From Episyrphus balteatus (Eukaryota; Arthropoda; Insecta; Diptera; Syrphidae): a stretch of 64,000 nt of DNA. The translations under genes were made by a program, and so were the position numbers. The notes beneath the pieces are model-generated. The model searched no databases. It saw only the letters and a program-made list of their open reading frames with translations, and was not told where the DNA came from. The stretch's first letter is position 1, and the number at the start of each line of letters is the position of its first letter. Positions 1 to 12,117 of the stretch are shown here, piece by piece. The stretch is taken from NCBI RefSeq assembly GCF_945859705.1, contig NC_079134.1, forward strand, positions 49,034,402 to 49,098,401, given 5' to 3'.

Positions 1-686
1 ATTAAAAATCAAAACAATCCATTACAAAAAATATATATACCTACGAAATAATGGTATTTTTTGATGGAGGGGCAAATTTTAGGATATGCACTAAAGAAGA
101 TTCTTGTTCATCTTAGGAATAAGTGCAAATAGGCTAATTTTTACATTTTAATCTTTGTTTGGATATTTTTTAACTACCCATAAAAATCTAAAAAAATCTC
201 ATGTCCGCAAGTCCTAATTTTCTTGGTTTGAAGATAAGGTGCAGATTTGAAAAAATTGAAAAACTACACTTCAGATATTTGTGTCAGATCAACATGAATA
301 AGGTGCATTACTTTTCAGGGATGGTCAGGTTGACTTGTTTGTGAGTTTTGTTGGAATAAGTGTTAAAAAATACCTTTAAATCATGTCGCTTATGTTGGTA
401 TACATATAAAAACTTAAACTTTTCTTATTAATTTTTTAAAATCTGCACCTTATTTTCAAACCAAGAAAATTAGGACTTGCGGACATGAGATTTTTTTAGA
501 TTTTTATGGGTAGTTAAAGAATATCCAAACAAAGATTAAAATGAAAAAATTAGCCTATTAGCACTTATTCCTAAGATGAACAAGAATCTTCTTTAGTGCA
601 TATCGTAAAATTTGCCCCTCCATCAAAAAATACCATTATTTCGTAGGTATATATATTTTTTGTAAGGGATTGTTTTGATTTTTAAT
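1..686. repeat. Foldback (inverted-repeat) element at the window edge
   Basis: The first ~250 bases recur, reverse-complemented, at about 436-686. The outermost bases (ATTAAAAATCAAAACAATCC) pair with the end TGATTTTTAAT at 686. Shared landmarks include the reverse-complement pairs around GATGGAGGGGCAAATTTTA and GGACTTGCGGACATGAG. Only a ~185-bp middle is unpaired. No protein is encoded. The left end coincides with the window start, so the true boundary and any target duplication cannot be seen. It is a MITE-like or foldback DNA element; the superfamily is not determinable here. Confidence 0.75.
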
Positions 687-689
687 AAT

Positions 690-1083
690 GATGGATTCTT
701 AAATCTTCATGCAAAATTTGGTTCATCTACCATAACTTTTAAGGGTTTTTCGGCAGTAAGTTTGCAACTGTTATAATAATATGAGTTGACAGATGAAAAA
801 CAGGTATAACTTTTTCCAGAGACGTCAGATTGTCTTGATTTTAGATTTTTTGGAATCAGCATTAAAAATTACCTTGACATCATGTATCATATGTGTGTAT
901 AATACCATAGCCTATTTCTGCTAATTTGGAAAATCTCCATTTCGCGATTTGACCTTGAAATCGCGACAAGCGGACATGAGATTTTTCTAGACTTTTGAGA
1001 TATGTTATAGAATGGCAAAAGGAAGATATTGAGCAAAAAAAATTTCTACTAACATTCATTCCGAGGTTAAACCCTTATTTGAC
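690..1083. repeat. Diverged direct copy of the central/right part of the 1-686 repeat
   Basis: The order of landmarks in 290-545 (a CAG..GTCAG..TTGACTTG stretch, TTGGAATAAG, ATTACC/ATACC, ATCATGT, then GCGGACATGAGATTTTT) recurs in the same order at about 790-1010 with many substitutions. No gene is seen here. This suggests an older copy of the same family lying head to tail with the younger one. Confidence 0.5.
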
Positions 1084-1086
1084 TGG

Positions 1087-2360
1087 ATTATTAAATGAAA
1101 AATAATGATTTCATACGTATGTCCGTCTGACTGTCAGTCTGTCTGTATAAGGAGCTACAGCCTAAACGGATGGACCGATTGACTTCAAACTTGGTATGCA
1201 GCCATTTGTAACGGGGCAATAGGATGAGAACTTCGGGATAGGGATTGTGAAAAAGGAAGACCGGATCATAAAAGGACAGGAATTTTTGAAAGGAAATAGG
1301 ATATGAATGCGTATCGAACGAGACCATGGCATGCTGGCGGAGCACGACTAAGCTCGCCGGGTTAGGGGGAGATCTTGTCCCTCCGGTACGCCTCACCTCG
1401 CTACAAAATCTGAATCTCATGCCAACTCTAGTCTTTAATCTCACAAATAATAGTCGCGGCACCAAGGTTGTCTGCGGATGTCGTGGCCCCTCCACTCCTC
1501 CTAAAAATCAAACATTTAGCACTTCATTTCAGAACCCTTTGGTTCCATTAAAAATCAGAAAGTGGCGTGGCTCACAATGTTTATATTTTTTCAAAACAAG
1601 AAACAAAAAATATTCAAATTGGTACGATAAGACTTGTATTTGTATAACTCCATTTCGAGTTTATAACAAATTCCAACAAAAAAATGTAACGCATAAAAAA
1701 AAAGTTAATTTATAGCAAAAAAGTAAAGTATTTGACTAAATATACATATTTTGGAATTTTGTTTAAAAAATTCAAATGTAAGTTTTAAGACACACACGGT
1801 CTATCATCTAATGAAAAATTTTTTTTTTGAAAATCATTATTAACGGTACCTGCCATAGGACCGTTTTTTTTTTTAATCTGATCTTCTCCGAAAATGCTTA
1901 TTCGATTTCAACGAAACTTTTTGTGAAGAAGCATTTATAGAATTTAATATAATATATTTTAATATAAACTAAAAATAAAATTTCAAAAAAAATAATTTTT
2001 GGATTTAATTTTTGAATTTTTTTGAGATTTTGTTTTCAGATGTTGATTAGTGATTTCTACAAAATGGCATACCAATTTTATTTTAAAACTTTTTTTCCAA
2101 AAAATTATTTATAAAAAATTAGATTTTTAAAAAACGGCTCTTAACGATTTTCAAAATTTTTTTTCTAAAAATGCATGTTAACATATCAATCAAAACTGCA
2201 TACCTACTTGTTTTGTGGGGCGATTTGATTTCAGATGTTGTTTTATTTTTTTTGAAAAACGAATTTTGTTTTTGTTAATTTTTTTTTTTTATATGCCTAC
2301 ATTTCCCAATTTTTTATATAAAAAGTCTTAAAAATTTAAGCAACTTGAACCCGTGCATTT
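1087..2360. repeat. Left arm of a large inverted-repeat family (GACA-type)
   Basis: The segment opens with a GTCTG-rich stretch followed by AGGAGCTACAGCCTAAACGG and ATGGACCGATT. The same block lies inverted at 4464-4585. A second paired block is 1795-2345 against 3765-4330, including the GGTACC-containing stretch near 1850 and its inverse near 4255. A third partial copy is near 38800-38890. A relatively GC-rich piece at 1320-1500 is not matched in the right arm and may be a separate insertion. The open frames here read through repeat DNA and resemble no known protein. Confidence 0.6.
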
Positions 2361-3690
2361 TATTTAGTTATGGATTTCAAAAAAATTCATAGAAGTACTT
2401 CTACACTTTCAATTTGTATCAATAACACGAATCCATACAATTTGTCCAAGCGCTTTACATGACCTAGTCATCTCAGGCGCTGCACCTTTAATCCAGGCGG
2501 TGATAGCGGAATAGTCTCCTTGATGAGATCAACGGATGAACTATACAGGGTGTCCCAAAAGTTAACGTCGAAACGAAAACGGTAGATAGGGTAGGTGGTG
2601 ACAGTTATCAGAAAAATATTAAAAAAAAACGCAGCCATATATTTTGGGAGTTATGGGCATTTGAAAAAAAGTCGAAAAAATGGTCACCCTGTCACGGTTT
2701 TTATGTGCCGTGACTACAAATCTTAATTTTTCTCATTTTTTCTTTTGTTACGGAACCTTGAATAATCCTGCTATCAAATGCATTCAAAAATTTTAACTCA
2801 GCTGCATCAGTTTTAAAGAAAATATTACTTTTTTACCCAACTTAGTACTAAAAAATTGTACATGACTCTAATTCAATGAGCCGTAGTGTAAAAAAAATGC
2901 ACTACGATGTTTCGGCAAGTTGCCTTAAAAGTTGGTGTGTTCAATTCTCTTTTCAAAATGGTATAACATTGTTGGGAATATTTCATAAATAACCGAGATA
3001 AAATTTTTTTTCTTAAGAAATACTAAAAATGAGGCTTTGTTCCTGAAGGCCTTAGCAATAATAATCCGTTTTTACCAAAATCGGATTAGCTTCCTTTTTC
3101 GAGATACCCCCCGTAAACGTGTTTTTTTCGAGAAAAATTTATATCAGCGCAAGGCTCGAGTACGATAACTTGGGCGCCGAGAGTTGAAAACGGTTTTTTG
3201 TAGAGGTATTCAATACAATCATTTTTTGTTATGATTGTATTCTATTACATGAGGGTTATTGCTATGAAGACCTAAACAAACCATTCAATTTTTTGAATTT
3301 TATTTATAACTTGTTAAACCACTTAAATATTCTAAATAAAATTATTTCTGATTTCTTGACCTTCTATCTAACAAAGGAATTTGTTCAATGCTTTATTCCT
3401 TTCCACGACCACCTTTCCACAAATAATAATAATCATCAAAGACATTAAATAAAAGTATGACGGTTTATATTTGTATGTACGAGTATCATGTATGTCCTGA
3501 AGGTGCAACCCCATTTCCTCAGATTATAAATTCTAATTTTGAAAATTCGTTGAAAAATGAATTACTAAGCTCATCCATCATCATATTGTTGGTGTTTGGC
3601 CAATACAATTTTATAACACGCATTCTAAAGTTTTCTTTGGGGTAATCCTTTGGAAAATATTTCTAGCCACCCGCCCGTACCCGCCAGCAG
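2361..3690. other. Interior of the inverted-repeat region, no gene seen
   Basis: It contains a transposon-end-like motif, ACAGGGTGTCCCAAAAGTTA, at about 2546, without a visible partner end. A short stretch near 3160-3230 (CGAGTACGATAACTTGGGCG and following) resembles the outer parts of the palindrome at 35606-37134 and the fragment at 48060-48360. It reads as nested repeat debris. No supported coding sequence was found. Confidence 0.45.
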
Positions 3691-3699
3691 CACAGATAT

Positions 3700-4610
3700 A
3701 ATATAACCCCATATGGAATAAAATGCACGACTGGGTCGCACGAACTTGCTCTTGGAGTTAAAGTTGCTTACATTTTTAAGACTTTTTATATAGAAATTTT
3801 GAAAAAAAAAAATAAAATTCGTTTAAAAAAAAAATAAAATCTGAAATTAAATTGCCCTCCAAAACAAGTATGCAGTTTTGATTGATATATTAACGTGCAT
3901 TTTTAGAAAAAAAATTTTCAAAATCGTTAGAGCCGTTTTTTAAAAAAACAATTTTTTATAAATAATTTTTTGGAAAAAAAGTTTTAAAATAAAATTGTAA
4001 TGCCATTTTCTAGACATCACTAATCAACATCTAAAAACAAAATTTCAAAAAAATTCAATGTCACGTTTTCGAAAATTTGATTTTTCAAAAAAAAATTTTC
4101 AAAATTTTTTTAAAAATCCAAAAATTATTTTTTTGGAAATTTAATTTTTGGTTTATATTTAAATTATATAAATGCTTCTTCACAAAAAGTTTCGTTGAAA
4201 TCGAATAAGAAGTTTCGGAGATATTCGAATTTGAAAAAAACGGTTCTATGGCAGGTACCGTTAATAACGATTTTCGAAAAAAAAAATTTTCATTGAAATA
4301 TAGACCTCAGCTTAAAACTAACATTTGAATTTTTTAAACAAAATCGTTGGAGCCGTTTTTGAGATATTTCAATTTGACTAAAATCGGTATATGACAAGTA
4401 CCGTTATTTTTGGTCCAAAAAAATTAATTCCAAAAACCCCTCTGGAGAGTCGCCAAATAACGCTACATACCAAGTTTGACATTAATCGGTCCATCCGTTT
4501 AGGCTGTAGCTCCTTATACAGACAGACAGACAGACAGACTGACAGACAGACTGACAGACAGACAGACAGACAGACAGACGGACTTCCGGGACCCACTTTT
4601 TTGGCATTGT
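3700..4610. repeat. Right arm of the inverted-repeat family
   Basis: This is the reverse complement of parts of 1087-2360. Matching blocks include the AAAATGCACGACTGGGTCGC region with the copy near 38870, the GGCAGGTACCGTTAATAACG block, and GGTCCATCCGTTTAGGCTGT followed by the GACA microsatellite. Together with the left arm it defines a ~3.5-kb inverted arrangement. The exact element ends were not found. Confidence 0.6.
4519..4580 (+). repeat. (CAGA)n tetranucleotide microsatellite
   Basis: A tract of GACA/CAGA units with two ACTG interruptions, next to the conserved GTAGCTCCTTATACAGACAG block. A shorter, degenerate version is at about 1118-1148 in the opposite orientation. The array is part of the repeat family. 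Open frames through it give only Thr/Asp/Arg/Gln or Cys/Leu/Ser/Val repeats. Confidence 0.85.
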
Positions 4611-6057
4611 CTACCATCGTAATGTCATGGAAAAATGTTATCTCAACTTTTTTTTTTTGTACGAATGCATAACTTGATATATAGTACCTATATCGCAAGT
4701 AAAAAAGGAGCTATAGCTCTGTACTCATTCTTTCAAACTCCCACTCCTACTGGCAATGGCACTGCTTGCTACACACTTCGTACTGCGTCCTTCGCCACTT
4801 TCATTAAAGGTATCCTCGTCGTCGTACGATATGTGCGGCGTGCCCGCCATGCCTTGGAGTGAGGTTTTGTGTTGTTTGATAGCAGGAGCAGCTATACGAG
4901 TATAGAGTAGGTAGGTTATACATATACATGAAGGGGGCGTGAAGCTAAAGGGGCGACACTTTAATTAGTTCGTTTCAAGTTGCCTGTAATTCCGTTCACA
5001 ATGGCAAAGGAATGTGTGTTTAATTAAAATTTCGCCATTGTTTGTACGCTATGGCATTTAATTAGGAAGTGCTGCTTTTAATATTATTGTTGGCGTGTAA
5101 ATATAACGTCAAATGCTTTACCCACTTATGTCGTTGTCCGCGTTGCAGCAGCCATATATACACGGTATACATATATACCACTACCACTCACGTACACATG
5201 GTTACTTCTATGAATCTATTGTGCAGTTAGGGTTTTTGGAAAATGAGACGGATACTCCAAGCTCAACCAAACGGCAAACGGAGGTGGAGAGCTCCAAACA
5301 GCTATTTTAGCCGAAGGCAGTCGGGCGGAAACGTATTGAGGTAAATTTAATTGCGTCAGCAGTTTATTTTCCTAAAAAATAAAAAAAAAAGAGTTTTCGG
5401 TTTAATTGAAATTTGATAATATCGGTGCTTGGGGTTGCAATTGATTGGCATCCAACAATGAAGTCTGGCATAAAGTTGAAGCACGATAAAGTTCATTAAC
5501 AGAAACAGGGTTGTACTTCTATGGGTATATGCGTTTGTTGGTGGTAGTAGAAATATATAGCAATGTGGAGATATAGTAAGTAGTCTTGTTTTAATTATGA
5601 TGCTCGGATATGACTCTTGTGACGATTCCAGACTTGGCAACTTCAGTGACATTGACAACACAGTAATTTGTACTTGAAGTTCCAATTATATTTTACAATA
5701 TTCCAAATTATGTATATTAATAAATGTATGTCAAATCAATATCTATCCTAGCAGGAACTGTAAAGAGCATCGTTTTCATTGAAACTGCTCACAAAAAAAG
5801 TGGACGAATAGGGAAATAACATTGTTTTTTTTTGTTACCATGTCACCAAAATTTCTTAGCCTAGAATATAAAGGCTAAGTCAGTATCAGTAAAAAATCCA
5901 AGTTGATATTATTTAAATATTCGGTCCTCAGGCGTAATAACTCCGGGGTTGTTACTATTATACCTGCGTGCCATAGAAACTACACTTTTCGCAGATGTGA
6001 ATAGTTCAGCTCCCTCCAACTCTTCCCAAATAGCCCTGACTCTACCTGGACTCAGTA
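4611..6057. other. Intergenic sequence, nothing recognised
   Basis: A mixed, slightly less A/T-homopolymeric stretch with no open frame resembling a known protein on either strand and no clear terminal inverted repeats. It could include upstream non-coding exons or regulatory DNA of the LIM gene downstream, but nothing in the sequence shows this directly. Confidence 0.4.
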
Positions 6058-6065
6058 TTCCGACT

Positions 6066-7223
6066 CAGCGTTACCGTTGAAAATTTTTGAAAGGTCGCTA
6101 AAAAAGTCGCTTTCAGAAAAAAATGGTCGCTAATCTAAAAAATTGAAAAAAAAATCTGCCGAAAAAGTCGCTATATGAAAAAAAAGGTCGCTAAACCGTT
6201 TTCATATGTTTTTACATAGAAAAATAAACACAAGTTGTCCTGAAACCAAGTTTTTATTAACAACAACAAAAATAACAAAATTAGAAACTAAAAAGTGGTT
6301 GTCTGTAAAAACCGGTTTACGGACGATGATTTTACGTGATAACGTCATAAGAAAACAGGTCGTGTGCTATTGTTAGTAAAATAATCTAAAAAATATTAAT
6401 TTGCCAACTTTCTTGTTAAAAAAATTATAAGATATAATAAATCTTATAGTAAAGTACTTAAACTAAAGATTAAGACCTAACATATGTATAACTTAATGAT
6501 TTGTGCAAAAACGGAATAACTTTTTGAATCCTATCATAATTTACAAGAAAAAGCTAAATCAAATAGTCTTTTTTCTTTTCTCATTATATCAACTTTTTAT
6601 GTGAAAAACTTACAAAAAAATTACGTAATTAAAAAGTTCAATATTTTTTCTAAAGAATAAAACCATACTTAGATTTTTACAGTGCGTAAAAGGTAAAAAA
6701 TCAATTTTAGTTATATAAATTTTATACCATGTCTGTGCGACATCTACAAAAAGAGCTAGAATTTTGTGGACCCAATCAGTTTTCATCAAAAAAAGCAAAA
6801 ATATCAATAATTTTTATCTTCTTACGCCATTAAATAAATTTTTTTAAATTAAAATAAAAAAACTAGACCGACAACTCCACTCTTGCAGCATTATTTTATT
6901 TGTTTGAATTTTTTTTCAATTTCTATTGCTAAATGCTTGTCCAGCATTCAACTCGGTCTGCTCAGAGCGCTCAGAGCGGAATAAGTTATTTTATTCTGAG
7001 TCCATCGATCGCCCTCTGAACAAGCTCAGAATACGTTCAGAACGAAAAAAGAAATTGAAGCTCTAAATGTTAAGAAATAAAAAAGAAATACAATTGTTAG
7101 ATAACAAAAAGTCGCTATAATGAAATTGGTGAAAAGGTCGCTTTGAATAAAAAGTCGTCGCTTGGTCGCTAAGGATTCAAAAAGGTCGCTAATAGCGACT
7201 AAAGTCGCTTAGCGGTAACGCTG
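6066..7223. mobile_element. Non-autonomous hAT element with perfect 8-bp target duplication
   Basis: The ends are perfect 11-bp inverted repeats, CAGCGTTACCG at 6066-6076 and CGGTAACGCTG at 7213-7223. They are flanked by identical 8-bp direct repeats, TTCCGACT at 6058-6065 and 7224-7231. An 8-bp target duplication with CA..TG ends is the hallmark of the hAT superfamily. Inside both ends are many copies of GTCGCT/AGCGAC, as subterminal repeats bound by hAT transposases often are. The 1158-bp element has no transposase frame, so it is non-autonomous. The intact duplication suggests a recent insertion. Confidence 0.92.
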
Positions 7224-7231
7224 TTCCGACT

Positions 7232-7983
7232 CTTCTGCTTTCTTGAGTAATCTATGTAGTTCCATTGCATTCTTTGTAGAGGCATCGATTTTATACGTGT
7301 AGGTATTTAATTACACGTGTCCAAGTGTAGTTTAAAAAAATTTAACGTGTATTTTATTTATACACCCGTAGTAAGCAAATACACGTGTAATTACATACAA
7401 AAAATATTTGTTTTCTTTTTGGGGGTAAAATGCGAGTTTTAAAAACTAAACAACTAAAGATTGTTGTGCAATAGTTTGAATTTTTTGAACACCTTATAAA
7501 TAAATTTGATTGAAAATTAATTAAATTAAAACGACGAATTATGAACAGTTTATCATTACACGACCCGACGATCTGGTCTGTCCGGCAAGTTCATTCATAG
7601 TTTGTTTAATAACTCCTATTGAACGCCAATTTTTTTGTAAATATAATGATTGTATATAAATATGAATAAAACAAGAAATAAACTCAATTCTCAAGTTGGA
7701 ATAAACGTTACGGGTATATATTTGTAAATTAAACGAATAAATTGCAAAAATAATGATATTTTTGAAAAAAATTCTGATAATTTTTGCAAGATATAATTTT
7801 CTCAGAGAAAAGTGTACCAACTATTACATCGTATATTTATTTTTCTTTGTTAATCATAATCATCGTTTAGTTGTAGCTCTAATGGTTTCCCAAGTTCATA
7901 GTGAAAATTATCGCAAAAGGTGTCTTACCAAAATTAGTAGAAAATTCAAATAAAATAAATTATAACTATATATAAATAAAAAT
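7232..7983. other. Intergenic sequence with a small ACACGTGTAATTAC inverted repeat
   Basis: Around 7293-7410 the motif TTAATTACACGTGT and its reverse complement ACACGTGTAATTACAT face each other, suggesting a small hairpin or MITE. At about 7565-7590 a CTGGTCTGTCCGGCAAGTT stretch resembles the right terminus of the MITE at 23661-24024. No gene is recognised. Confidence 0.4.
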
Positions 7984-8145
7984 ATGAAGCCTAGGAGTTG
8001 GGAATGGCAATACGCTCATCCAAAAGGTACAAATGCTTTGTGCGATCTATGTAGCGAACAACAAAACGTTTTTCCTGTCCTGGTGGAGGAACAACCGGAG
8101 CTCTAGGACGTCATTTGAAGGTAATCCATGGAATTTAACCAACAT
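7984..8145 (+). pseudogene. BED zinc-finger fragment of a dead transposase
   Basis: From the ATG at 7984 the frame reads MKPRSWEWQYAHPKG, then CDLC (the two zinc cysteines). After a frameshift near 8085 it continues as GGTTGALGRHLKVIHG, which carries the two histidines. W...C-X2-C...L-X2-HL-X3-H is the layout of a BED zinc finger, the DNA-binding module at the N-terminus of many hAT transposases. The frame is broken inside the domain and nothing of the catalytic part follows, so this is a remnant. Confidence 0.65.
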
Positions 8146-9756
8146 TGAATGAAAACAACTCGGTTTCTACAGACACCTTTTTCGCAGATCATTTATAAAG
8201 AATTTTTTTTTTATAATTTTATAGTTGTGGGGCCATCTTCTAGTTGCACCATATTCTGTTCTATACGCTTTTTGTATCGCGTTTTCGCTGCTCGAAATTT
8301 TAGTTCGGGCTTGAATAGGCCGTAGAATTTTAATTATTTTTTCTATCGATTTCCACTCATGCCTTACAATTTTAAATTTATTTTAATTTGTTCCTTCATC
8401 TTCGGTTATGTACTACACTTTCTTATTTGGCAGAACCTGAGTCTTCTGGATAATATCTTTTTTCTGGTTAATGAAATGCCTCGGGGATTTAATAAGCGCT
8501 AGGCTTTTCTATCCCATATCCTATGGTATTTGGTTTAAAAAAATTTAATTGGGTATAATCGCTGCTCTCAGTTTTTTTGTTCGAAAGGAGTAGGTATGTA
8601 CTTATTTTTGGAAAATTTAAGTTCTATTATATGTTGGAGGTAGATTCTTGAATTTATTTATTTTTTTTTTTTTGTTAGTTTGTACTGCGAGGTTTGATTT
8701 TTGCAATCGAAATAAACTTCGATTTTAAATTTCATCACTTCAACTTTCCCAGAATTGCTTAATTGAACACAATTTTAGTATCTACCGTGTCGTAAACGTT
8801 TTTTTTTTATTTTGCATTTTAGTCTGATGTTGAAAAGAATTGGAATACTATCTTATCTCTTACTGTCTTCAAGCTCATGTATTAAACTTTGATTGTATTG
8901 GATAACGTTGAATATTTATTTTGGTGTGGATCTTCACATGTGTTTTAGATCTTTGGTACCTCTTTTTGTGCATAACACATACAACCTACATATTTCTGAC
9001 ATTTGTTCCAGTTCCTCCTGCGGTTCAATTTTTTTTCAAAATAATACGGGGTAATTCTTCTTACTTGTTTTCGGGCTCTAGATCTGCGTACAAGTCGAGT
9101 TGGTGAGCGTTGAAAACCGATGTGATTATCTACTATAATTTGCTCTGCAGCTGCCCTCTACATTTCTCTTTGTGTCTTATTGAAAATCTTTCATTTTCGT
9201 ATGGCAGCTCTATGCTCTCGCTTAGTCATGTCTTTCACTAGCTTTTATTTGCGCTGTACCTACCGTTCAATGTGTTTCGTTCTGATTTGTTTACAGGATC
9301 CAGCTTAAACTTAAGCTTATAGTGACGTTGCTTTTTCTGCAGGTATCAAAGCCATTTGGTTTAGAGTTTAGACGAATTAAGTAAAGGGAACGAGTAGAAG
9401 TAACAATGTTTTACCCTTTGCTCGCATATAGGTAATATACTTCTTTTTTCGAAAGTCAATTTAATCAAACCTTTTTGGGAAATCACAATTTGAAAATCTT
9501 AAAAATGTGGTTACTTAGCCGAGGCACACTTATTGTTTTTAGGCTCTGGGCAGGAATCCATTTTTTTTTTTAAATTAACAAATTCAGGACAAAAATATTT
9601 CTATTAAAAAAAATTGTCTTTTGAGTGACTAAAATAATTTTCTTCACTCTTTTTCTCTGCACATGAACAATTTTACCTATTTCTGGCAAATTTATATTAT
9701 CGCAAACCTTTTTTCATGTGCATAACACTCGCAGAGTTCTAACAACCCATTCATAT
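8146..9756. other. Intergenic, nothing recognised
   Basis: A/T-rich sequence with short open frames only and no recognisable motif. It could be old transposon body linked to the BED fragment at 7984, but there is no direct evidence. Confidence 0.4.
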
Positions 9757-9972
9757 TTAAAGAATTTTAGCTTGTAATGAAGACTTTTCGTTTACGTTTA
9801 CTAATAAGTTCAATGATTCAACGATCAATTTTTCGCCAGGGAGCATTTTTTCGGCATTGTCAACACCGCCTTTTGTTTTAACATAAAATTGTATTATTCC
9901 TGGTATCATTTCGGGCTCAGGTCCTATTTCAAGACTGTGGTGCATTGTATTTTGGACGACGACGCGACGCAC
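9757..9972 (-). pseudogene. piggyBac-type transposase remnant (DDE region)
   Basis: The minus-strand translation contains VVVQNTMHHSLEIG followed by IIQFYVKTKGGVDNAEKML. In piggyBac transposases the segment V-V-L-L-S-T-M-H, then I-x-x-Y-N-x-T-K-G-G-V-D-x-x-D-x-M, spans the third catalytic region; here the GGVDN aspartate is present. Only about 70 residues survive and neither element end was found. A second piggyBac remnant (12440-12912, also minus) includes the same V..STMxH position, so the two are probably separate copies. Confidence 0.75.
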
Positions 9973-10464
9973 AATGCGGCAAAATGACGAAAAGATTGCA
10001 TTAAATCAACCAGAAGAGCTAGACACTTGAAATTTGGCACAAATCTTACTGTTACATATATGTATAAGCACGTAGCCAAAATTTCGAACGGTCACGCCCA
10101 TTTTTAGGGTTGCCATCCATACATTATTTTAAGATTTTCGAAATTACTCGGAAAATCCTCAATTTTTTTATAACTTTATATGTATGTGTTTTATAAAATA
10201 TAATACAAATGCAATCATAAAAAAATAATCACGAATTAGGGTTGCCACTTTAGAAATGTTGTATGTTTTTTTTTATTATTATCATACATATTTTTCTTTA
10301 ATTTAATTTTTTTAAATATTTTCTTTTACACAAACATATTATAAATAAACGAATTAAATAATTTAAATGTCTTAATCACTCTTAAAAACTTCATTTTCAT
10401 TTTGACGAGGAACATATTAACAAATCAACTGCCTCCTGACGCAGATACTGAAGTTTTTTTTTTT

Positions 10465-10934
10465 TTAAGTAGCTTTCGCATACTCGTTAACACCGGATCT
10501 GATGACAGCAAGAAAAAAGCCGTATTTTCTCTGCTGATTTTTCTTGAGTTTTGTTCTCTGTATTCTTAAAACTTTGTTTCTAGCTTCCTGTTCCTGGGCT
10601 TCTTCACTGAGTTGCCCAATGGGTAATGAAGCAAATGCAATTATTTCACGCCCATGGATTAAATATTTATGGACGGTAGGAGGCATACAGTACCACGGAT
10701 ATTTTGAAATAAAGTATTTTGCTGTTTCATGAGAAAATTGCCTGAATTTCGAAGAGTTAACTTCATGGCTGAGTGAAACCAAACCATCATAATTATATGT
10801 ATTTTTTTTAACAAACACAAATTAATTATAGTAATTTTTGCTGAAATGTCTGCCTTTTCAAAAAATCTTCTGGCCGTATTGCCATCATTGGAATTTCCAA
10901 ACCCTGGCTTTGGTTTATCCACGATTAAGCCCAA
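10465..10934 (-). pseudogene. Decayed insect repeat-associated ORF of unknown function (copy 1)
   Basis: Two overlapping minus-strand frames together read GFGNSNDGNTARRFFEKAD, then FRQFSHETAKYFISKYPWYC, MPPTVHKYLIHG and LPIGQLSEEAQEQEARNK. The motif string NDGNTARRFF / PWY-MPPTVHK-LIHG / LPIGQLSEEAQEARNK recurs in uncharacterised, multi-copy proteins of insect genomes, from my memory of such families. The frame breaks near 10800 and ends at 10465. A related copy lies at 57950-58860. Biochemical role is unknown; its multi-copy nature suggests it is carried by a mobile element. Confidence 0.6.
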
Positions 10935-11316
10935 ACGCGCTCGGAACTTTCTTTGAATTTGTGTTTTTGTTTCGTTTACAATTTTTTCTTTTATGTTATG
11001 TTTTATGTTCTTCTACCTTTATTTGCCATTTTTTAATTTTCAATTTATATGAGACATGAAGTAGAAATTCGAAAAAGCGAATCCAGCCGTGAAAAACTGA
11101 TAACCCAAACTGCAAATTGACAGTCTTAATTGGTCTTTGTATCATTTCTTCTATTGAATTAAAATCTTTTTGTTTAGCATTTCAAATATAATATTTTTGT
11201 GTAGATGAGTTTTCTGTAATGGCATTCGCATTACACACTTTTCCATCAATCGTGGTGAAGATTAAATTGTGTTAGATGGATATTGTATTTTCGGATTCTC
11301 TTACAATACTTGGCTG

Positions 11317-12117
11317 CAGTGTTGCTGGAGAGAAATATTAGAAGGTAGTACGGCAGAAAAAAAAGGGGAGTATTTTGAACAAAATAGGAGTACAGCCATT
11401 TTTTTGTCTTGAAATCCTCCAGCAAAAAAAGACACATTTAATGGTTTTTTTGGCACATTGACTTTGGCGGCAGGATCTTTGTTTTTCTTTACGGATTTTG
11501 ATTTGGTTGGTGTATCAACAACATCGTTTATTCTTGCACCAGGCGATTTTGGTGGTAAATTTATAGGAACCGCAGCAGATTCATTCGTTGTGGAACCTTT
11601 AGCAACACAAGACACATCATCTATTTTTGTTTTTGTCTTTACCGCCTCAAAGGAATCCAATTTGTCTAGATATCTATAATACAAGTTTATGTACATATGT
11701 AGGTACTTTGAATTATTCTTACAAGAATATAAATATTTTAAGCATTTATTAAACAAACCTTTTCATTTTATTGAACTGCAAACAAAAAAACAGAACCACC
11801 AAAGAACAATATAAGATTCAGGAAAGGTAACAGTAAAATATATACCAAGCTGACAGATGAAAATTAAAACGAAAAATAAAATGAAACAACAAAACAAAAA
11901 AAAGGGAAATTCCCTTTGAAGGTAAAAGTGCTGCCAAATTTTCATTAAATTTAAAGTAAATTAAATTTATTCAGGCTGACATTACACTTTGCTACAAGTG
12001 TAAAATATTTTTTGTCATTAAAAAAAATAGGAGTACGAATGTGAAAGGAGGAGTACGGGAGTACGGAGGTGCTGAAAGTAGCACAATACTCCTATGGGAG
12101 TACTTTCGGCAACACTG
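11317..12117. mobile_element. Short hAT element with perfect 8-bp target duplication
   Basis: The termini CAGTGTTGC (11317) and GCAACACTG (ending 12117) are inverted repeats flanked by the perfect 8-bp duplication CTTGGCTG at 11309-11316 and 12118-12125. The ends match those of the larger hAT element at 39939-43092 (CAGTGTTGCCG). Subterminal GGAGTAC/GTACTCC repeats lie inside both ends. At 801 bp it is too short for a transposase. A minus-strand frame at 11412-11690 (Lys/Pro/Val-rich, containing TPTKSKSVKKNKDPAAKV) is open but not recognised; it may be a captured or eroded exon. Confidence 0.9.

Noticed and set aside
4378..4698. Cys/Leu/Ser/Val repeat protein through the GACA array
   Set aside because: Microsatellite read-through; part of a transposon family, no independent evidence.
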